64,000 nt of DNA from Chelonoidis abingdonii (GCF_003597395.2 NC_133770.1:27102537-27166536); one strand, 5' to 3'; positions 37,661 through 51,600 are shown, numbered from the stretch's first letter. Notes: generated by a model from the sequence alone, not told the origin. Translations and numbers: made by a program.

Positions 37661-38927
37661 GGTATGAACTTGATTGTTGTGTTTTTGTGTTATACTTACA
37701 GAATCACGAGTTTTTTTATTTAGGGAAAATAACCCAAACCTGTTAATCACCTTTCATCAGTACAAACACAATAACATTTGTATTTCTGTATTTTCCATTT
37801 GTCGCAAGACAAACAATAAACCCCAGAATTTTAGCATCTCTTTCACAAGCCGTTCAGAGTGCTAACTCTCAGCATTTCACACTGTACACAGATTGAGAAG
37901 CAAGAGGTTTAAATGAGAACAAACTACTCTACTAAGGACAACTGGGACTAATACATTCAAGCACAGATGGTGCTCAGTAAGGTATTATGACTCCCTCTGC
38001 TGGTGTTTTCATTTTATGCAAAGCTGTCTGAAATGAGGCATGAAATATTAAGACACAATTATATATAATATTTAGTCCGTGCTATTTATGAAATTCCCTA
38101 CAAGAAAAAAAATCATTAATTAAAGTCAAAGAAATCTGTTAGTTTGGTTATTATCCTCCAGGGATTGTTTAGAGATGCACTGATCTAGCAGGACCAAAAT
38201 ACATGCTATCACTTTTTATAGTTAGTCAAGTATATTGGGTCAGGTTCGCTTGCATTCGAAATATAGGTCCCAGCAAGTGTACATTAGCTCCAATAAAAAT
38301 GTACTAGTTATAGCACCTTACGGACTATTTCAGTGCAACTATTATTGTTCAGGAACGAAATTACTGGGATTGAAGTAACCAGCAAAAAAAAAATCCTATA
38401 CACAAATTAGGCTCAGTTGCTAGGATATCTTTCAAAGGATTCTGGGATTTGCAATTCCCAGTGGCACTTGACGATGATGCTCTCAGCTGTGTTACAAGTG
38501 GGATGGGCTAGGCTACCTATCACCCCTCCAAAGACTAGAGAGGGGCAGCAGCCATTCCTGGCAGACTCGAAAATTACAGTGGGGAGGTTAGTGGCCAGCT
38601 GATGCCCTTATGAAGGAAGGCCATCTATTGTTTTCCCTCTTCAAAGCCAGTAATTAGCCACATGGGAGCTGGGGGGCTGGGAAACAAGGAACAGAGGGTA
38701 GTTTCTATGGAAGTGGAAATCTTATGAGTACTACTGTTAACATGATATGTGCACCATTATGGTTTGGTCACAGGATCTGAATTTAGATCTGGATAAATAT
38801 GCCAAATTCTGTGGTGACATCTGAAGCCACATGCTATGTCAACCAATCTCTGCTTTAAATCTGTTGTAAAAGAAGCCAAATCAATGAACTACTTTGTTTT
38901 CTGTGGCAATGACCTTCATAGATGTCA
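37661..38927. other. No gene seen
   Basis: AT-rich unique sequence with an ATTCTGGGATTTGCAATTCC segment near 38440. No exon was recognised. Confidence 0.55.
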
Positions 38928-39385
38928 CGGAATCCCTGGGGGATGCTCTGGAACTGTTCCCCACAAAGCCAGTCAGGACTTTGGGGAGCCTCCTCTCCCT
39001 CGGAGCAGACTTGTTCAGGGCAAGAAGCTCACACGTCTTCACCTCCTGGGTCTCTCCTTGGAACATTCCGCATCCTCTGCCCCTCCGTGTGCTTCCCACA
39101 GCGAGTCTGCCCCAGCGGAGTCCTGGGGAAGCCACAGGGTCCTGCACCCCCCTTTGCAGTCAGACGTGACTCTTAGCCAGCCAGTAAAACAGAGGTTTAT
39201 TTGATGACAGGAACATGGTCTAAAATAGAGCTTGGAGGTACAGCAGGTGGGACCCCCTCGGCCGGGTCCATTCTGGGGCCCAGCAAGGCAGACCCCCACG
39301 TCTGCATTTCACACCTTGTCCTCAGCCAGCCCCAAACTCAAAACCCCCTCCAGCCCCTCCTTCTCTGCTCTGTTCCTTTCCCAGA
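38928..39385 (-). mobile_element. LTR fragment of an endogenous retroelement
   Basis: On the minus strand the LTR ends in CCGTGACA (the plus strand starts TGTCACGG). About 260 bases before that end it has an AATAAA signal, seen on the plus strand as GAGGTTTATTTGATGACA near 39190. The layout of polyadenylation signal, GC-rich segment and CA end matches an LTR 3' half that I recognise from turtles. The 5' end of the LTR and its duplication are not found, so it is truncated at about 39385. Confidence 0.65.
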
Positions 39386-39806
39386 TCTGTATGGATTCAA
39401 GAGTCTACTTCCATGGACAATTGCAGGACCAAGGCTTATGTTTTTAAGGCTAGACTGTTTAGCTTTTTTAGTAGCTCATCTTCTCCCATGTTTTTTCTTT
39501 GCATAAATATCCTGATGACTTACTGCAGCTGACCCTCTGTTTATCTATCAGCTCTTCCATTCCCTCTCTGTATCACACATGCATTACCTATGAAGAGGTA
39601 ACCTTTAGATATGGATAGGAATTCTTCCATCATCCTGAGCTGCAAAGACTCATGCAAAATAACTGACTAATAGCTTCTTTGCAACCTCTTCACCCTCTTT
39701 AACTGCCCCTTCACTCTTTGGTTCTAGACCAATATGCATTTTTTAAACCCACAATTTCAAACAATCCATTAGTGCTGAGGGAGGTCACATTTTGCCCATG
39801 TGGCAC

Positions 39807-40806
39807 TGTCATGGTACACTTCCCCACTCTGAACCTTAGCATCCAAAAGATGGGGTACCAGCATGAATTCCTGTAAGCTAATTACCAGCCTAAAACCTGT
39901 AGCGCTGCCACCAACCAGGAATTCCAGTGCCTGGTACACTCTGGTCCCCCCAAAACCTTCCCCCGGGGAACCCCAAGACCCAGACCCTCTGGATCTTAAC
40001 ACAAGGAAAGAAAACCCTTTCCCCCACCGTTGCCTCTCCCAGGCTTCCCCTCCCTGGGTTACCCTGGAAGATCACTGCATTTCCACACTCTTGAATCACA
40101 ACAGAGAAGGACAATTCACCTTCCTCCCTCCTTCTCTTTTCCCCTCCAGACTCTCCTGAGAAAGAAAATAATTCCTGACACAGAGAGAGAAATTAGCCTC
40201 TCTCTCCCCCTCCCTCCTTTCTCCCACCAATTCCCTGGTGAATCCAGACCCCGTCCCCTGGGGTCTCACACCAGATAATAAAAAAACAATCAGGTTCTTA
40301 AACAAGAACTTTTAAATTAAAGAGAGAAAAACAGAAAAATTATCTCTGTAAATTAAGATGGACTAGGACAGGGTTTTTAGCTATAGGCACTGGGAATACC
40401 CTCCCAGCCTAAGTATTCAAGTACAAATTAAAATCTTTTCAGCAAAAATACAAATCTGAAACTCCTTTCAGCCAAATACAATTTGCAAATAAAGAAAACA
40501 AACATAAGCCTAACTCGCTTTATCTATCTAGTACTCACTATTTTGAATCTATAAGAGCCTGTATCAGGGAGATTGGAGAGAAACCTGGTTGCGCGTCTGG
40601 TCCCTCTGAGCCCCAAGAGTGAACAACAACCAAATTCTAACAGCACACACAGAAACTTCCCTCTCTCTCATGATTTGAAAGTATCCTGTCTCCTGATTGG
40701 TCCTCTGGTCAGGTGACAGCCAGGTTTACTGAACTTGTTAACCCTTTACAGTCAAAGAGATATAAAGTACTTCTGTGCTATTAACTTTTCTTATCTGTTT
40801 ATGACA
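39807..40806. mobile_element. Solo LTR, about 1.0 kb
   Basis: It begins TGTCATGG and ends TTATGACA, giving the TG...CA termini and a short inverted repeat (TGTCAT/ATGACA). A perfect 5-bp duplication GGCAC flanks it (39802-39806 and 40807-40811). There is no internal coding sequence, so it is a solo LTR, probably left by recombination between two LTRs. The sequence is a turtle LTR family I recognise. Orientation is not settled from the sequence. Confidence 0.9.
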
Positions 40807-40811
40807 GGCAC

Positions 40812-42257
40812 AGTTTCCTTAAGCTCTGCCTTGCATATTGTTTTACAGTGGTTTACACATTTTCATACAGATTGGCACAAATTCCAGGGTGGGATTAATA
40901 TACTGTAATAAAGACCCAATTGGCTCATTACTAAGCTCTGTGTTAAACTCCGGTACAATATCCACCCAGCAGAGGCTCCATAATCCCTCCAGAGTGGGAA
41001 AGGGAAGATGGGCCACAGGGGAACCAGGGCTCAGGAGTGTGCCAGAAGCTGCATGGGAGCAGCCTTAGAGTTGGCTGTGGAGAGCCATCAGGGAAGGGCT
41101 GAGAGCCATTCTCGAAGGTGCTTGTTGTTAGGAGAGTGGTAGTGAGAGCTGGTGAAGGGGATTGTGTGGACAGAGCTGATTGAGACCCCAGCTGCAGACA
41201 AAAGCACTGGACTCTGGCTGGTACATCTGCAGGCAATTGACTCCTGAAGGGCCTAGCCTAAACAGAGTCTCCCTGGGACTCAGGCCTGAGGAGCCCCAAC
41301 TTTATACCCCTGGACTGCCCCTAGTAGCTGGACTGGGACCTGTTCTATTTGTGCTCATCATCCTTATAATCCACTCAGCTGAGTTATTATAGGAACCTAC
41401 CGAAGGGTGGAGTCTGAAGGGTGAAGACTTGGAGCATCTACAGCACTTGCCTCCAGTGGTGGGGTACATCAAGCACACTACTAACCATCCTGGGAACAGG
41501 TGCACCACAGCACATGCAGTGACTCCTTGCAGAGGGTTTGGTTATAATACTATACTTGTTAGCTGCCTCCAAGGCTCACAGAAGCTAGGCACAGTTTATG
41601 TGAGACTGTTGCGCACCCCAGGAATCAACATTGTTTTGACACTGGTTTGAGAGTACTGATCATGCACAGGATATTGAGGAGGGGGATGTTAATACATAAA
41701 CAACATTTATACATCTGCCTAGGAAAATTATCATGTACTAGCCAAGGCAGGAAATCTACGTGGTCTCTTGGCATGCTGACAGATATTAGTTCATGGGCTG
41801 GGAGAGGGGAGAGGAGTGAATAAATGAATGAATGAATGGAATTCTGCCAGTTTTTTATACTTGTCTGTGAGTTTTTCCTTTAAGTGTCACTCAGCCAACA
41901 CTATCAATTAACATAGACCATTCATTCTTTGCTATTTGTCATCATAATGGGAATGCCAGGCTTCTGCATGTTGCAACCTGCAATGCTGCGATTTTCCCTT
42001 TGACTCAATATTTCAGCTCCATGCACACACTGGCTGAGTTTCCTTTTCCTGACTTTATTCTCTCATTTCAGGTATGATCTGGATTCCTTCAATTGCAGTT
42101 AGTGATTTTCCTACAGTTGTAGCATGCATGGTGCAACGTCTTTCCCATCTTTGTCTCTCTTCTGGCCAAAGGATATTTTACACTCACTGATTTACACAAA
42201 GTCATCCCAAAAAAGAACAAAATCCTCCACTCTCCTCAGCACTTAGGCTTCAACTGG
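40812..42257. other. No gene seen
   Basis: Unique sequence with an AATG microsatellite at about 41817-41838. No exon was recognised. Confidence 0.55.
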
Positions 42258-43210
42258 TGTACTGTGTCCAGTTCTAGGCACCACACTTTGGGAAAGATGT
42301 AGACAAACTTGAGAAAGTCCAGAAGAGAGCAATAAAAATGATTAAAAGGTCTAGAAAACATGACTTACAAGGAAAGATTGAAAAATATGTGTTCATTTAG
42401 TCTGGAAAAGACTAAGTGGGAACATGATAACTGTCTTCAAATACTTAAAAGATTGTTATAAAAAGGAGGGTGTTAAATTGTTCTCATCAACTGAGAATGG
42501 GACAAGAAGCAATGGACTTAAATTACAGCCAGGGTGATTTAGGTTAGACTAACTTCATAACTGTAAGGTCAGTTAAGCATTGGAACAAATTACCTAGGGA
42601 GGTTGTGGAATCTCCATCACTGGAGGTTTTTAAGAACATGTTAGAAAACCACCTGTCAGGGATGGTATAGATCAGGGTTCTCAACCTTTTTCTTTCCAAA
42701 TCCCTCCCCCTCAGCGTGCTATAAAAACCCCATGGCCCAGTGGGGGAGAGGGTCCAGGCTTCAGCCACAGAGAAGGGAGGCTTCTGACCTGAAGGCCTGT
42801 GGGGGAGGTTAGGAGCCCTGCAGGATACGGGGGATTGGGGCTTCTGCCCCATGGTGTAGCTTCTGCGAGGTCTCAGGGCTTCAGTCCCACAGGGTGGCTT
42901 CTGTTGGGTCTTGGAGCACCGAGGCTCTGGGCTTCAGGCCTGCAGGGCTGGGGGGCTCCGTGTTTCAGTCCCATGGGGTGCCTGGGCTCAGGGCTTCTGT
43001 CCCAGGGGTGTCTGGGCTCGGGACTCTGAGCTTCAGCTGCCTGGTGCCAGGACTTGAGGCTCTGAGCAGTTCTGCTTGTTGGAATCCCTGAAATGGTTTA
43101 TGGGCCCCCAGTTGAGAACTGCTGGTGTAGATAACACTTAATCCTGCCTCTTTACAGGGGACTGGACTAGATGGCCTAACAAGTTTCCTACCAGTCCTAC
43201 TTTTCTATTT
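42258..43210 (+). mobile_element. CR1 LINE 3' end, interrupted by a hAT insertion
   Basis: It starts at TGTACTGTGTCCAGTTCTAG and runs through the usual CR1 3' region (GAGCAATAAAAATGATTAAA, then GGTTGTGGAATCTCCATCAC) to GATGGTATAGAT. The hAT element at 42673-43124 follows. The CR1 resumes at GTGTAGATAACACTTAATCC and ends GACTGGACTAGATGGCC...AGTCCTAC with a TTTTCTATTTCTA tail. Confidence 0.9.
42673..43124. mobile_element. hAT-type MITE nested in CR1
   Basis: The ends CAGGGTTCTCAACCTTTT and CCAGTTGAGAACTGCTG are inverted relatives. Flanking 8-mers are GTATAGAT and GTGTAGAT (7 of 8), both derived from CR1 sequence. The core is a degenerate GGCTTCAGTCCCA/GGGTGTCTGGGCTC repeat that yields misleading open frames. 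Confidence 0.85.
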
Positions 43211-46200
43211 CTAGAATTGAAGGCAAAAGACAGCAAGCTTGAGGATAGGCCTGGGGTCTGTGTTTGTTAAGGCCTCATCCCACTGGTGGCAAAACACATT
43301 AGCAGGACACACCTTCTTGAGCAGTCTAGTGTATCAAGTAGGTGTTCTGCCTGGCTCCTTGTGCGGAGAGAAGATGCTCTGCACAACTTCTCTCCCTTCC
43401 TCCTTCTCAACCCAGTGCAGCAAATGACAGGATTGAGCCCTAAATCCTTTCTCTAAATATAAATTTTCATTGGCAAAATGGCTCTTAGAAGTCATCTGAA
43501 CACCAGAATATTGTACTCACAATCTATGCTGCAGGCTTTACTTCAGACAACAAGTAAGCTGGAGAAATAATCTACCTTGAAAAATGTTACAAACCCAGTG
43601 GGTGTGATGTTAACAACAAAAAGAAATTATTCTTCCTTAAGAGTTAATACAGTAACTGTTTATCTTGAGTAATGCAAGATAGCTTGTGCTGCCATCATCA
43701 TATGTAATTCCAATCTGGGATCTACTCTTCACTCCTTTATCATTAATAGGAGTTACACATGTGCATTGAAAGTGGGCTAGACTTCTCCAGTAGGGTCTGG
43801 GTCTCAAGTAGCCAGAAGGAGAATAATAATATAGAGTGACATGGAAGTACCAAAAGCCAGTGAGCCTGCCCTTAAATAAATAAAGAGGGTGGCTGGAACT
43901 ATGGCAGCTAGGCAAAAAAATACCAAGTTGCTGCCTTTAATTAGGGCCAGATCTTGAGACCCAGTTATGCAGGAGTAAATCCCCCAAGTTTGGAGCAATA
44001 CTGGACCGTGGTTCAGAACTAGCTTCACTTTTGTTCCCTTTTCCTGCTCTCCAAATGCATCCTCTCCAGGTTTTAGCCTTCACCTTTAGTTTGAGCCTTC
44101 ACCTCTCTGGTGCTGGATCCCACAATTCACCCACTTTTAGCCCAAGGTCTACAGTGTCCTATGACCCAACCATGCTTACTCCACACAAGTCCTCCCGGAC
44201 TCTACCTGCGGTTCTTTGATCTGGGAACTAGGGGCAGTAGGTGAATACAGTGACCCAAAACAGCCTCTCTTAACAACAGAAACACAGCACAACAAGAACA
44301 AAGGATTCATTCAACAAAAGGCTGTAATTTGGTAGGTAGAATCCACTCTAACAACAAGAGTCGGTGGACCCAATTGGCTGTGCCCTGCTGCACCTCCAGT
44401 AAATATTAGGCATGGAGAGGGAAGTTGAAAGCGGGAAACTTAGCCCAATTCAGGGCTGGCCAGAGCTCTACTTTTCTGAGTGTGAGAAGCCTGGCTGCAG
44501 CCCACAGAGCTAGCCTGGTGGCTGCCCGAGCCCCTGCTAGAAGGGATAACTAGACCAGAGGGGAGGGGGGCAGCAAAAACTTGGGACTCTTTGAAGGCAA
44601 TCCCTAAATACAAGGGTGGGTTCTCACCAAAGTTTTGTTGGGTGACTCTGTTTTAAGTTGTGGTTTTCTGTTCCTGATTTCTTTTGGACCCTAGCAACCT
44701 GCAAAGGGTAGGACTGAAGTGTGCCTGGGCGAAAGGGCCAACACACTGTTACCTCCGACCTCACAAGAAACAGCAACCTAGTGTTGAGACCCATGGCTGG
44801 TGAGTTGTCTCCTAGCAGGTCATAAGGTGGCACTCCAGAGGCAACCCAGCCACAAATGCCTTCATGCATGTCTGTCTTATCTAAAGCTTAGATAGGCGCA
44901 GCTTACCCAAGGAGCTTTCTCCCACCGATATACACACGCACATTTCTGGGGATTAGGTCTCCCTCCCAGCAGTCTCTGCCTGTTTCCATGTGCCTCAGGG
45001 GCTGTGATTGTCTCCACCCCAAAGTCTTTGTCTTCCTTGTCCCTCATGAACCTGGTAGGCCCAATTTATGTGGCCCATCAGAGGTAGCATATCATAGTTA
45101 ATAGTCCTGAGTGTTTGCTGAGGAGCTCTTATCTGGGCTATTGTTACTTTTCCTGAGCAGGTTTCCTGCTGAAGTAGCTACTGAATTAACTCAATATACA
45201 TGTAGTGGACATATTTCCTATACTCAGACAAACAGAGAGAGAGCATACAGTATTAATAAATTATTGCAGGAAACTCCAAATCCATCATACTGGGGACAGC
45301 CTTTATTGGAAGTATTCAGAAATGTGCCTGAAGTTGAAGAAAAATATGCAGCAAAAACATGCAGACAAAACTTTATAGCTCCAACTAATACTTATTACAT
45401 GGAAAATCACATTTGACAGAGACGCTGTACTTTTATAGTATAATGTAATCTATGTTGCCTTCTAAAATGTTTTTTCACCATTTCAGTTACTCAAGACTTA
45501 CAGTGGGAAAAGCCTTTGTGGGACTACAGGGTCTTTAAGAGACAGGTCACTTTTGGTTGTTCATGGTCACCTGATTCTACAGGTGTTATTTATGTGATTT
45601 TACTGCTATTCAAGGCTGGGATTGTGTCTCCTTCTACATTTGTACAGGGTGCAGTGGAACAGGATCCTAATCCAGTCCTCTGAGCATGGCTGTATTTTAT
45701 TAATAAAATAATAAAGGCCCATTCACTTCAGTGAAGCTGCTCACATAAGTAGGGACTGGATTTAAAACATAAGCCACAGTTTGAGCACCTATAATGTTCG
45801 TTCTTGTTCTAGAGGTAGTTCGGGGGTTGATTCTCTCTAGTTATATCTCCAAGAGCTTCTGATCAGCTTTAACTTGCACTACTGGTGCAGGGTCATTAAT
45901 GGAACCTATGGCAGTGGTGAATTGCTGTGGCAGAGCTCTGTTGCAGCATACTTCTCCCCATCCCCTGGCACCTAGCATTCCTCCAATCTACCTCCTACAT
46001 TATGGGTGGGCGGGTGGAGGTTCAAGGCCCAGCAGCTGTGTAGATGTGCCAGCAGGCTTCCCACCAGGATTCTCTGCTGCACATTTGCAGCTGTTTTCCA
46101 GCCTTTTTACATGAGCCAAATGGTGAAAAGTGCCATGACGCAGTTACAAAATCTGTTCTATTATGTCTAAAACCGCACTTCAAGCACCAACACTGGGCCT

Positions 46201-47960
46201 CTTCCATATGTCAGCATTCATCTTAGATATGCTTGTTCCTTTGTTTAGTGGTCATTTCTCCAGCCAGGCTTTCACAATGCCCTTAAGTACTCCCAGCATA
46301 ATAACCAGCCATTGTTAGGCAAACGCTATAAAAGCTATTCAGCAACAGTAACCAGTTTATTACAACCCAGTGTTAAAGCCTTGCAACAAACAAGAACAAG
46401 AATGAACTAGAAGAACTAGAGCTGGTTGGAACATAGAATTGCCATTCTATGGAAAATTCCAAATTTTCAACATTTGTTTTCATTACGAATCTAATCTGGA
46501 AACATCAGACCATTTCACTAAGGTAATGCTGAAATGTAAATTCTAAAGATACATGCAATACAGTACTATACAATAAATCATTTTTATATGTTTAAACAAA
46601 ATGAATCAAAATGATAAAATTGAAGCTACATATTTTACCCTACCAAAATGTTTTGACATTATCAAAATGAAACATTGTCTTTCTCCTGTTGAACATTCAA
46701 TAAAAACTGACACATTCCTACAATACACTTTGATCTCAGTGAAACTGCATTTTCTCACAGAAAACTATTCTATCAAAAATATTTCAACTAGTTCTAATGA
46801 GGACTATAATAGACAATACCACAGCCTACACCTCATTGCTAATGCATTATTCACTTGGAGAACTGTGTTCCCATACTCTGTCCAGGTACTAATACTGATC
46901 TTAAACAGCAACTACTATTATAGATGGGTGAAATATTTGTAACAGAAATGTTGCTGAGAAAGACATACAGTCAAACCCATAAGATGTTCACAAAATGGAA
47001 ATAATTTTAATACAATGTCTAAATTTTTCTGAAAAAATTACCCTTGCTGAGCTGGGACAACTTGAGAATGGGGCACTGTAATTAGCTTTCTGAGAACACC
47101 TGCTTTATTCTATACAGAGAGTATTTTGACATGGAAGAGAATATGGCTCTAAGAGGTCTGATGATGAACCGCAAGCAATAAAATATACAAGAGAAAAACT
47201 AACATTACTGAGAGTCACAAGAAGCAACCATGATAAACAATGTTTCAAGTTTTGTTTAACTTTACATATAGCTAGCGCTACCGCAAATTCAAGGTCCATT
47301 TTAGTCAATTTCAGGGTCATAGGATTTTTTTAAATCATTAATTTCATTATTTTAGCTATTTAAATCTGAACTTTCATAGTTTTGTAATTGTAGGGGTACT
47401 AACCCAAAAAGGAATTGTGAGGGTTGCAAGGTTATTGTAGGGGTGCCTGCGGTACTGCTACCCTTGCTTATGCGCTGCTGCTGCTCAAGTACACATTCTG
47501 CCAATCCAAATTGCTCCTATGCGTGCAGCTGATTACAGTTTCCTCTCAATACAATATTAAATAACTGCACATTCCACCCAAGCGGCTGAAGCCCTTAATT
47601 GGCTAGACTGGAGACAGACTAAGATTCACAGTCTTAATATTTTGTAGCTAGGAAATAGCCTTTTGATTCTGGATACTCTGTTGATTAGTTAATTAATGGC
47701 CCACATCAATTTGTGAACCAAGTAATTTAAAAATATTCTGGAAAGGAAAGCATTTAGACCATCTAAATCCAGCCAGAGACCCAGCTGATTAAGGAAGTGT
47801 AGTAGTGAGAACTTCATCAGTCTGCAGATTTGTTATAAACTAACCCCTGGATTTAATGTACAAAGACAGAACAAAAAGACCAGCCTTGCCCCCAAAAGCT
47901 TGCAATTGGTGTAAATGATAGTAAATGTCCAAATGATGTCCGTTAATTTCATAGACACAA
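43211..47960. other. No supported gene; possible old LINE tail and a possible MITE
   Basis: Near 45600-45715 the order TTTGTACAGGGTGCAGTG then AATAAAATAATAAA suggests an eroded L2/L3-type tail. At 46418-46797 lies a possible MITE starting TAGAGCTGGTTGG and ending near TTTCAACTAGTTCTAA, the partner of 32985-33172. No exon was recognised. Confidence 0.45.
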
Positions 47961-48014
47961 GTGGGTAAGGTAATATCTCTTAATAATTTTAATAAAAGAT
48001 ATTACCTTACCCAC
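47961..48014. repeat. Perfect 18-bp inverted repeat (hairpin)
   Basis: GTGGGTAAGGTAATATCT at 47961-47978 is the exact reverse complement of AGATATTACCTTACCCAC at 47997-48014, with an 18-base AT-rich loop. Confidence 0.95.
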
Positions 48015-48063
48015 CATGTCTCTCTAATATCCTGGGATCGGCACAGCTACAACACTGCATACA
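47990..48063 (+). mobile_element. Turtle repeat tail, probably Penelope-like 3' end
   Basis: AATAAAAGATATTACCTTAC, then CATGTCTCTCTAATATCCTG and GGATCGGCACAGCTACAACA, matches a tail I recognise as abundant in turtles. Its last part resembles the tail of the 16344/31761/55243 family, hence the tentative class. Confidence 0.55.
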
Positions 48064-48571
48064 GTTAATTTCATGACTGTTTTGCAAAATACAATCAAAT
48101 TTGCTCCAACTAGAATACATGCCAATGCCCTTCAATGTATATAGTAGAAATCTGTAAAATATTTTGATTGTGGCACCCGCTTTTGAGATGGTTATACCCA
48201 AATGGTCATCATATGCATGACCATGAAATAGTGAACTTTCAAAGACATGGGCATGGAATCCAAATCTCCATCTTGTAAGGAAAGAATGAGTTCTAGTAGG
48301 CACTGCAGCATCACATATGATATTCTCTACCTTTAACCAAGGCATGAAAAGATTGCTTGCCATTGAAAGCAATTCAGAATTTTGTTATGCCTGGGGTTAA
48401 ACCTTGCTGTCATGCATCGGGTATAATCGCTATACATTTGGGATGAATGTAAAGAAAGGATTGAAGTAATAGCAATCTCCAAAACACAGGCACATGTCTC
48501 TGCCCAAAACCAAAGCAAATGAAAGGTTGTACGGAAATTTTAACTACCTGGGTGGACGGTTTTGCAGGGGG

Positions 48572-48612
<41 letters not shown>

Positions 48613-51600
48613 GGAGCCTGGACAAACATGATGTTTGATCCTGAGAGAAGCCAAAAGTGTGCTGCTGGCTAAAGAGGCTTGGAGCTGTAAACAAAGAAAC
48701 TTGGTTGGTTCCTCTGGTGTCAGGGAAGCAGGACTTCATATATTCTTTGTAAATAAACAAGACTGCACCAAAGAAAAAACATGAATTTATTATCACTTTC
48801 TCCTCCTAACAAACAACCCACAAATGCTGAATTTGGCTAACCGTTTAGGTCAAAAGGGTAACAAAATGCTTCCACTTTGATCCTTTCAACTGATACCCCT
48901 CAAAATCAGTTTAAACAAGTGGCAAACATATCAGCACACCTGGGAAATGTTTTTTGGAATATAAACTTTGATCTATAGAACTGAGTTATCATTACAAGTA
49001 GTAATCAGCAAAATCAAGTTCTTCTTACAATACTACAGCTTGCCACTGCACCCAAATTTTTACAGAAGCTCCATTTCCTGTTGGTAAATCTAGCAGAATT
49101 TACAGGAATACATACACATCTGAAATTGCTAGTGTACATACCCACTGACTGTATCACGGAGTGAAACCACAAAATATAAAAAAAAATGGCTGAGAATCAT
49201 AAAAGCATTTGTTAATTATTGGAAAATGAGTTGGGTAATCTGTAGGAGTAACTTCCACCCACTTTCTAGTAAAAGTGAACTCACCAGCCAGAGGGGGAAA
49301 TCATTTTGTGCTGCCCTGGCCAGGAAAACAAAAGTGAAAGAAATAAACATCACTGCACACGTTCCCAAGCCATGCAATGAGGCAAACTGTCCAAGTGCTG
49401 TAAAAACTACTTAAAGTAGTAAGAAGTTAACACATTCCAGTTATGTAACAGAACATAATTTAGCTGTATGTAAATCAGGAGATATTTATGTATAATTTAT
49501 ATCAGACTGTGGCCAAAATTAACAACTCAACTTTAGAGTAGGTTGATCATTTTTGAAACTGTCAACATTTTTCACCAAAATTTTTATTTTTAAAAAGAGT
49601 CACAATTAATATGATTTTTTTAACTGCTTTTTGGCCAGCGCTAGGCAACATTTCCAATCAAGTGACCACACAGTAGTATCTGAGACACCAGTTGTCCCCT
49701 GTGCTTAGAAAAAGATGTGTATGTGATGGTGCCTAGGGGCAAATGTTGATTTTTAAAGTGGTGGTTGCTGTAAATGTCATACTTAGTCTTCTCATGAAAA
49801 AACATTATTGTATGATACATCAGTAATGCAACTGTAACCCACACACCTCCTGGGTGTGATGTTCTGTCCCCTCCAGTTGCACTAAGTCCACCTAGAGATT
49901 AATGATTCTGCTATAGCTTTAGCTAACAGCTAGTTTATGCAATAGTGGCTCATGCATTTAGCTCCTGAAGTTCCCATGTTAAATTCCACCCTCTGACAAC
50001 TGGGGTTTGTCAGTATTACACAACTACTGTGTGGTAAAAGTATAAGGTAATATTTATTTGCATAACTCCTATTAATATTAGCATCTATAAATTAAAGTGC
50101 CGTGTACTATGAGCACAATTTAAATAGTTATTTCAGGCCTCAGAGATATAATAGATTCCAGCATTGTTCCCTATACTTAAACTGGGGAATTCCACTAGAA
50201 GTGCTTATATCGCTAGACCTAGAATAAATGTCTGTGTTGAGATGACAGTATAGATATCAAAGTATATATTTTAACTTATACTTTTGGACAGCATTTTATC
50301 AAAGACTGTTGATTGCATCTCATGTTTTGGAGTGATGATATCTAGTCAGAGTGAAAACAATCCAATGTACAGATACCAAATGCCAAATTTATCATCCCGG
50401 TGCACAGCCCAGATAAATGAAACATATGCTGGAAAGAGAATCTTCTACTCCTACCCCCTCTTCAGATGGCTGTCACCAGTGGCTCAGCATGGAGCTTCTT
50501 TTCTTGCCTCTAGTTCCTGAAATCTCTCTGCATGCTGCACCATATGTGTGCTGCTTGGAGTCCACAGCTCTCCGCCTGCTGCTGTCCACGCAGGAGCAGA
50601 ACTGTTGAGCTGTGTTCAGCGCTTTTGGAAGCCATGGAGAATGGAGATAAGTAGTTGCAAAGTATTTGCCTTTAAGTGAGACATTGTGATTAGTATCTTC
50701 TAAAACTGTGCAGAGAAAGGTGGAGGATTTTGAAATTTCAAAATCTGGTGTCATTTTGATTAGAAACAAAAAATTCAAAATTCTCCACACAAAAAAGAAT
50801 GGAGTGCTGGCTCCAAGCCATTGCCCTGGTGGACTGCACTGGAAGCCTTGCGTTCATTGGTCCCAGGGCAGACTGTAGTTGGCTTTTCTAGAGCCACAGA
50901 TCATGTGGTTACGGAGGAGCCAGGTGGACAAGGTGTCAGGAAACCAGGCAACCAAAGGAACCCTGCCTGACAGACAAGATTCTGTCAGAACTCTGGTGAA
51001 ATCTGTCCATTGGTGCCCAAAATGTTCCAATTTTGATGAATCTGCAAATTCAAATGAAATAATGTTTTTGACCAGTTTTGTAATTTCCCCCCATTTTATC
51101 TCCATCAGTTTAGGTTATGCTGAACTTGCTCATAATCAAAACAGTGTACTGCAGGGTAGCGGGGATATCGCCACCATTGTCTGCTTCTTGTACTGTTGCC
51201 AGTAAACAATATGTAATATTTTATTTTCCCTGTGTGCTTTTTCAGTAGGGTTATTAAATAATGGGGTTGGATGAAACAATTTAAATACTGGTAAGAATGA
51301 AACTGTATTTTCATTCGAAACTCAAAATTAACTTGAAAAGCAGGAATTACTGCATATATTGTGAGATTCACAAATTTTCTGGTCACTCAATATTTTAGTA
51401 CATTCAGGAATTTCAAATAACAGTTAAAGAAACATTTTGGTTGCTTATTGAACCTAAACTGAACCTCCAAACTTTTTCAGACTTTCTCATCACAAATGCA
51501 AGAGAAAGATTATTTGTGGCCTTACTCATTTAAGAGACAAGGACAGAGTTAGTAGCTTTAGCTATACATCCAGGAACAAAGAATGTAAAGCCATATTTAC

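Noticed and set aside
38836..39300. Several 84-122 codon frames on both strands
   Set aside because: They overlap the GC-rich LTR fragment at 38928-39385 and have no independent support.
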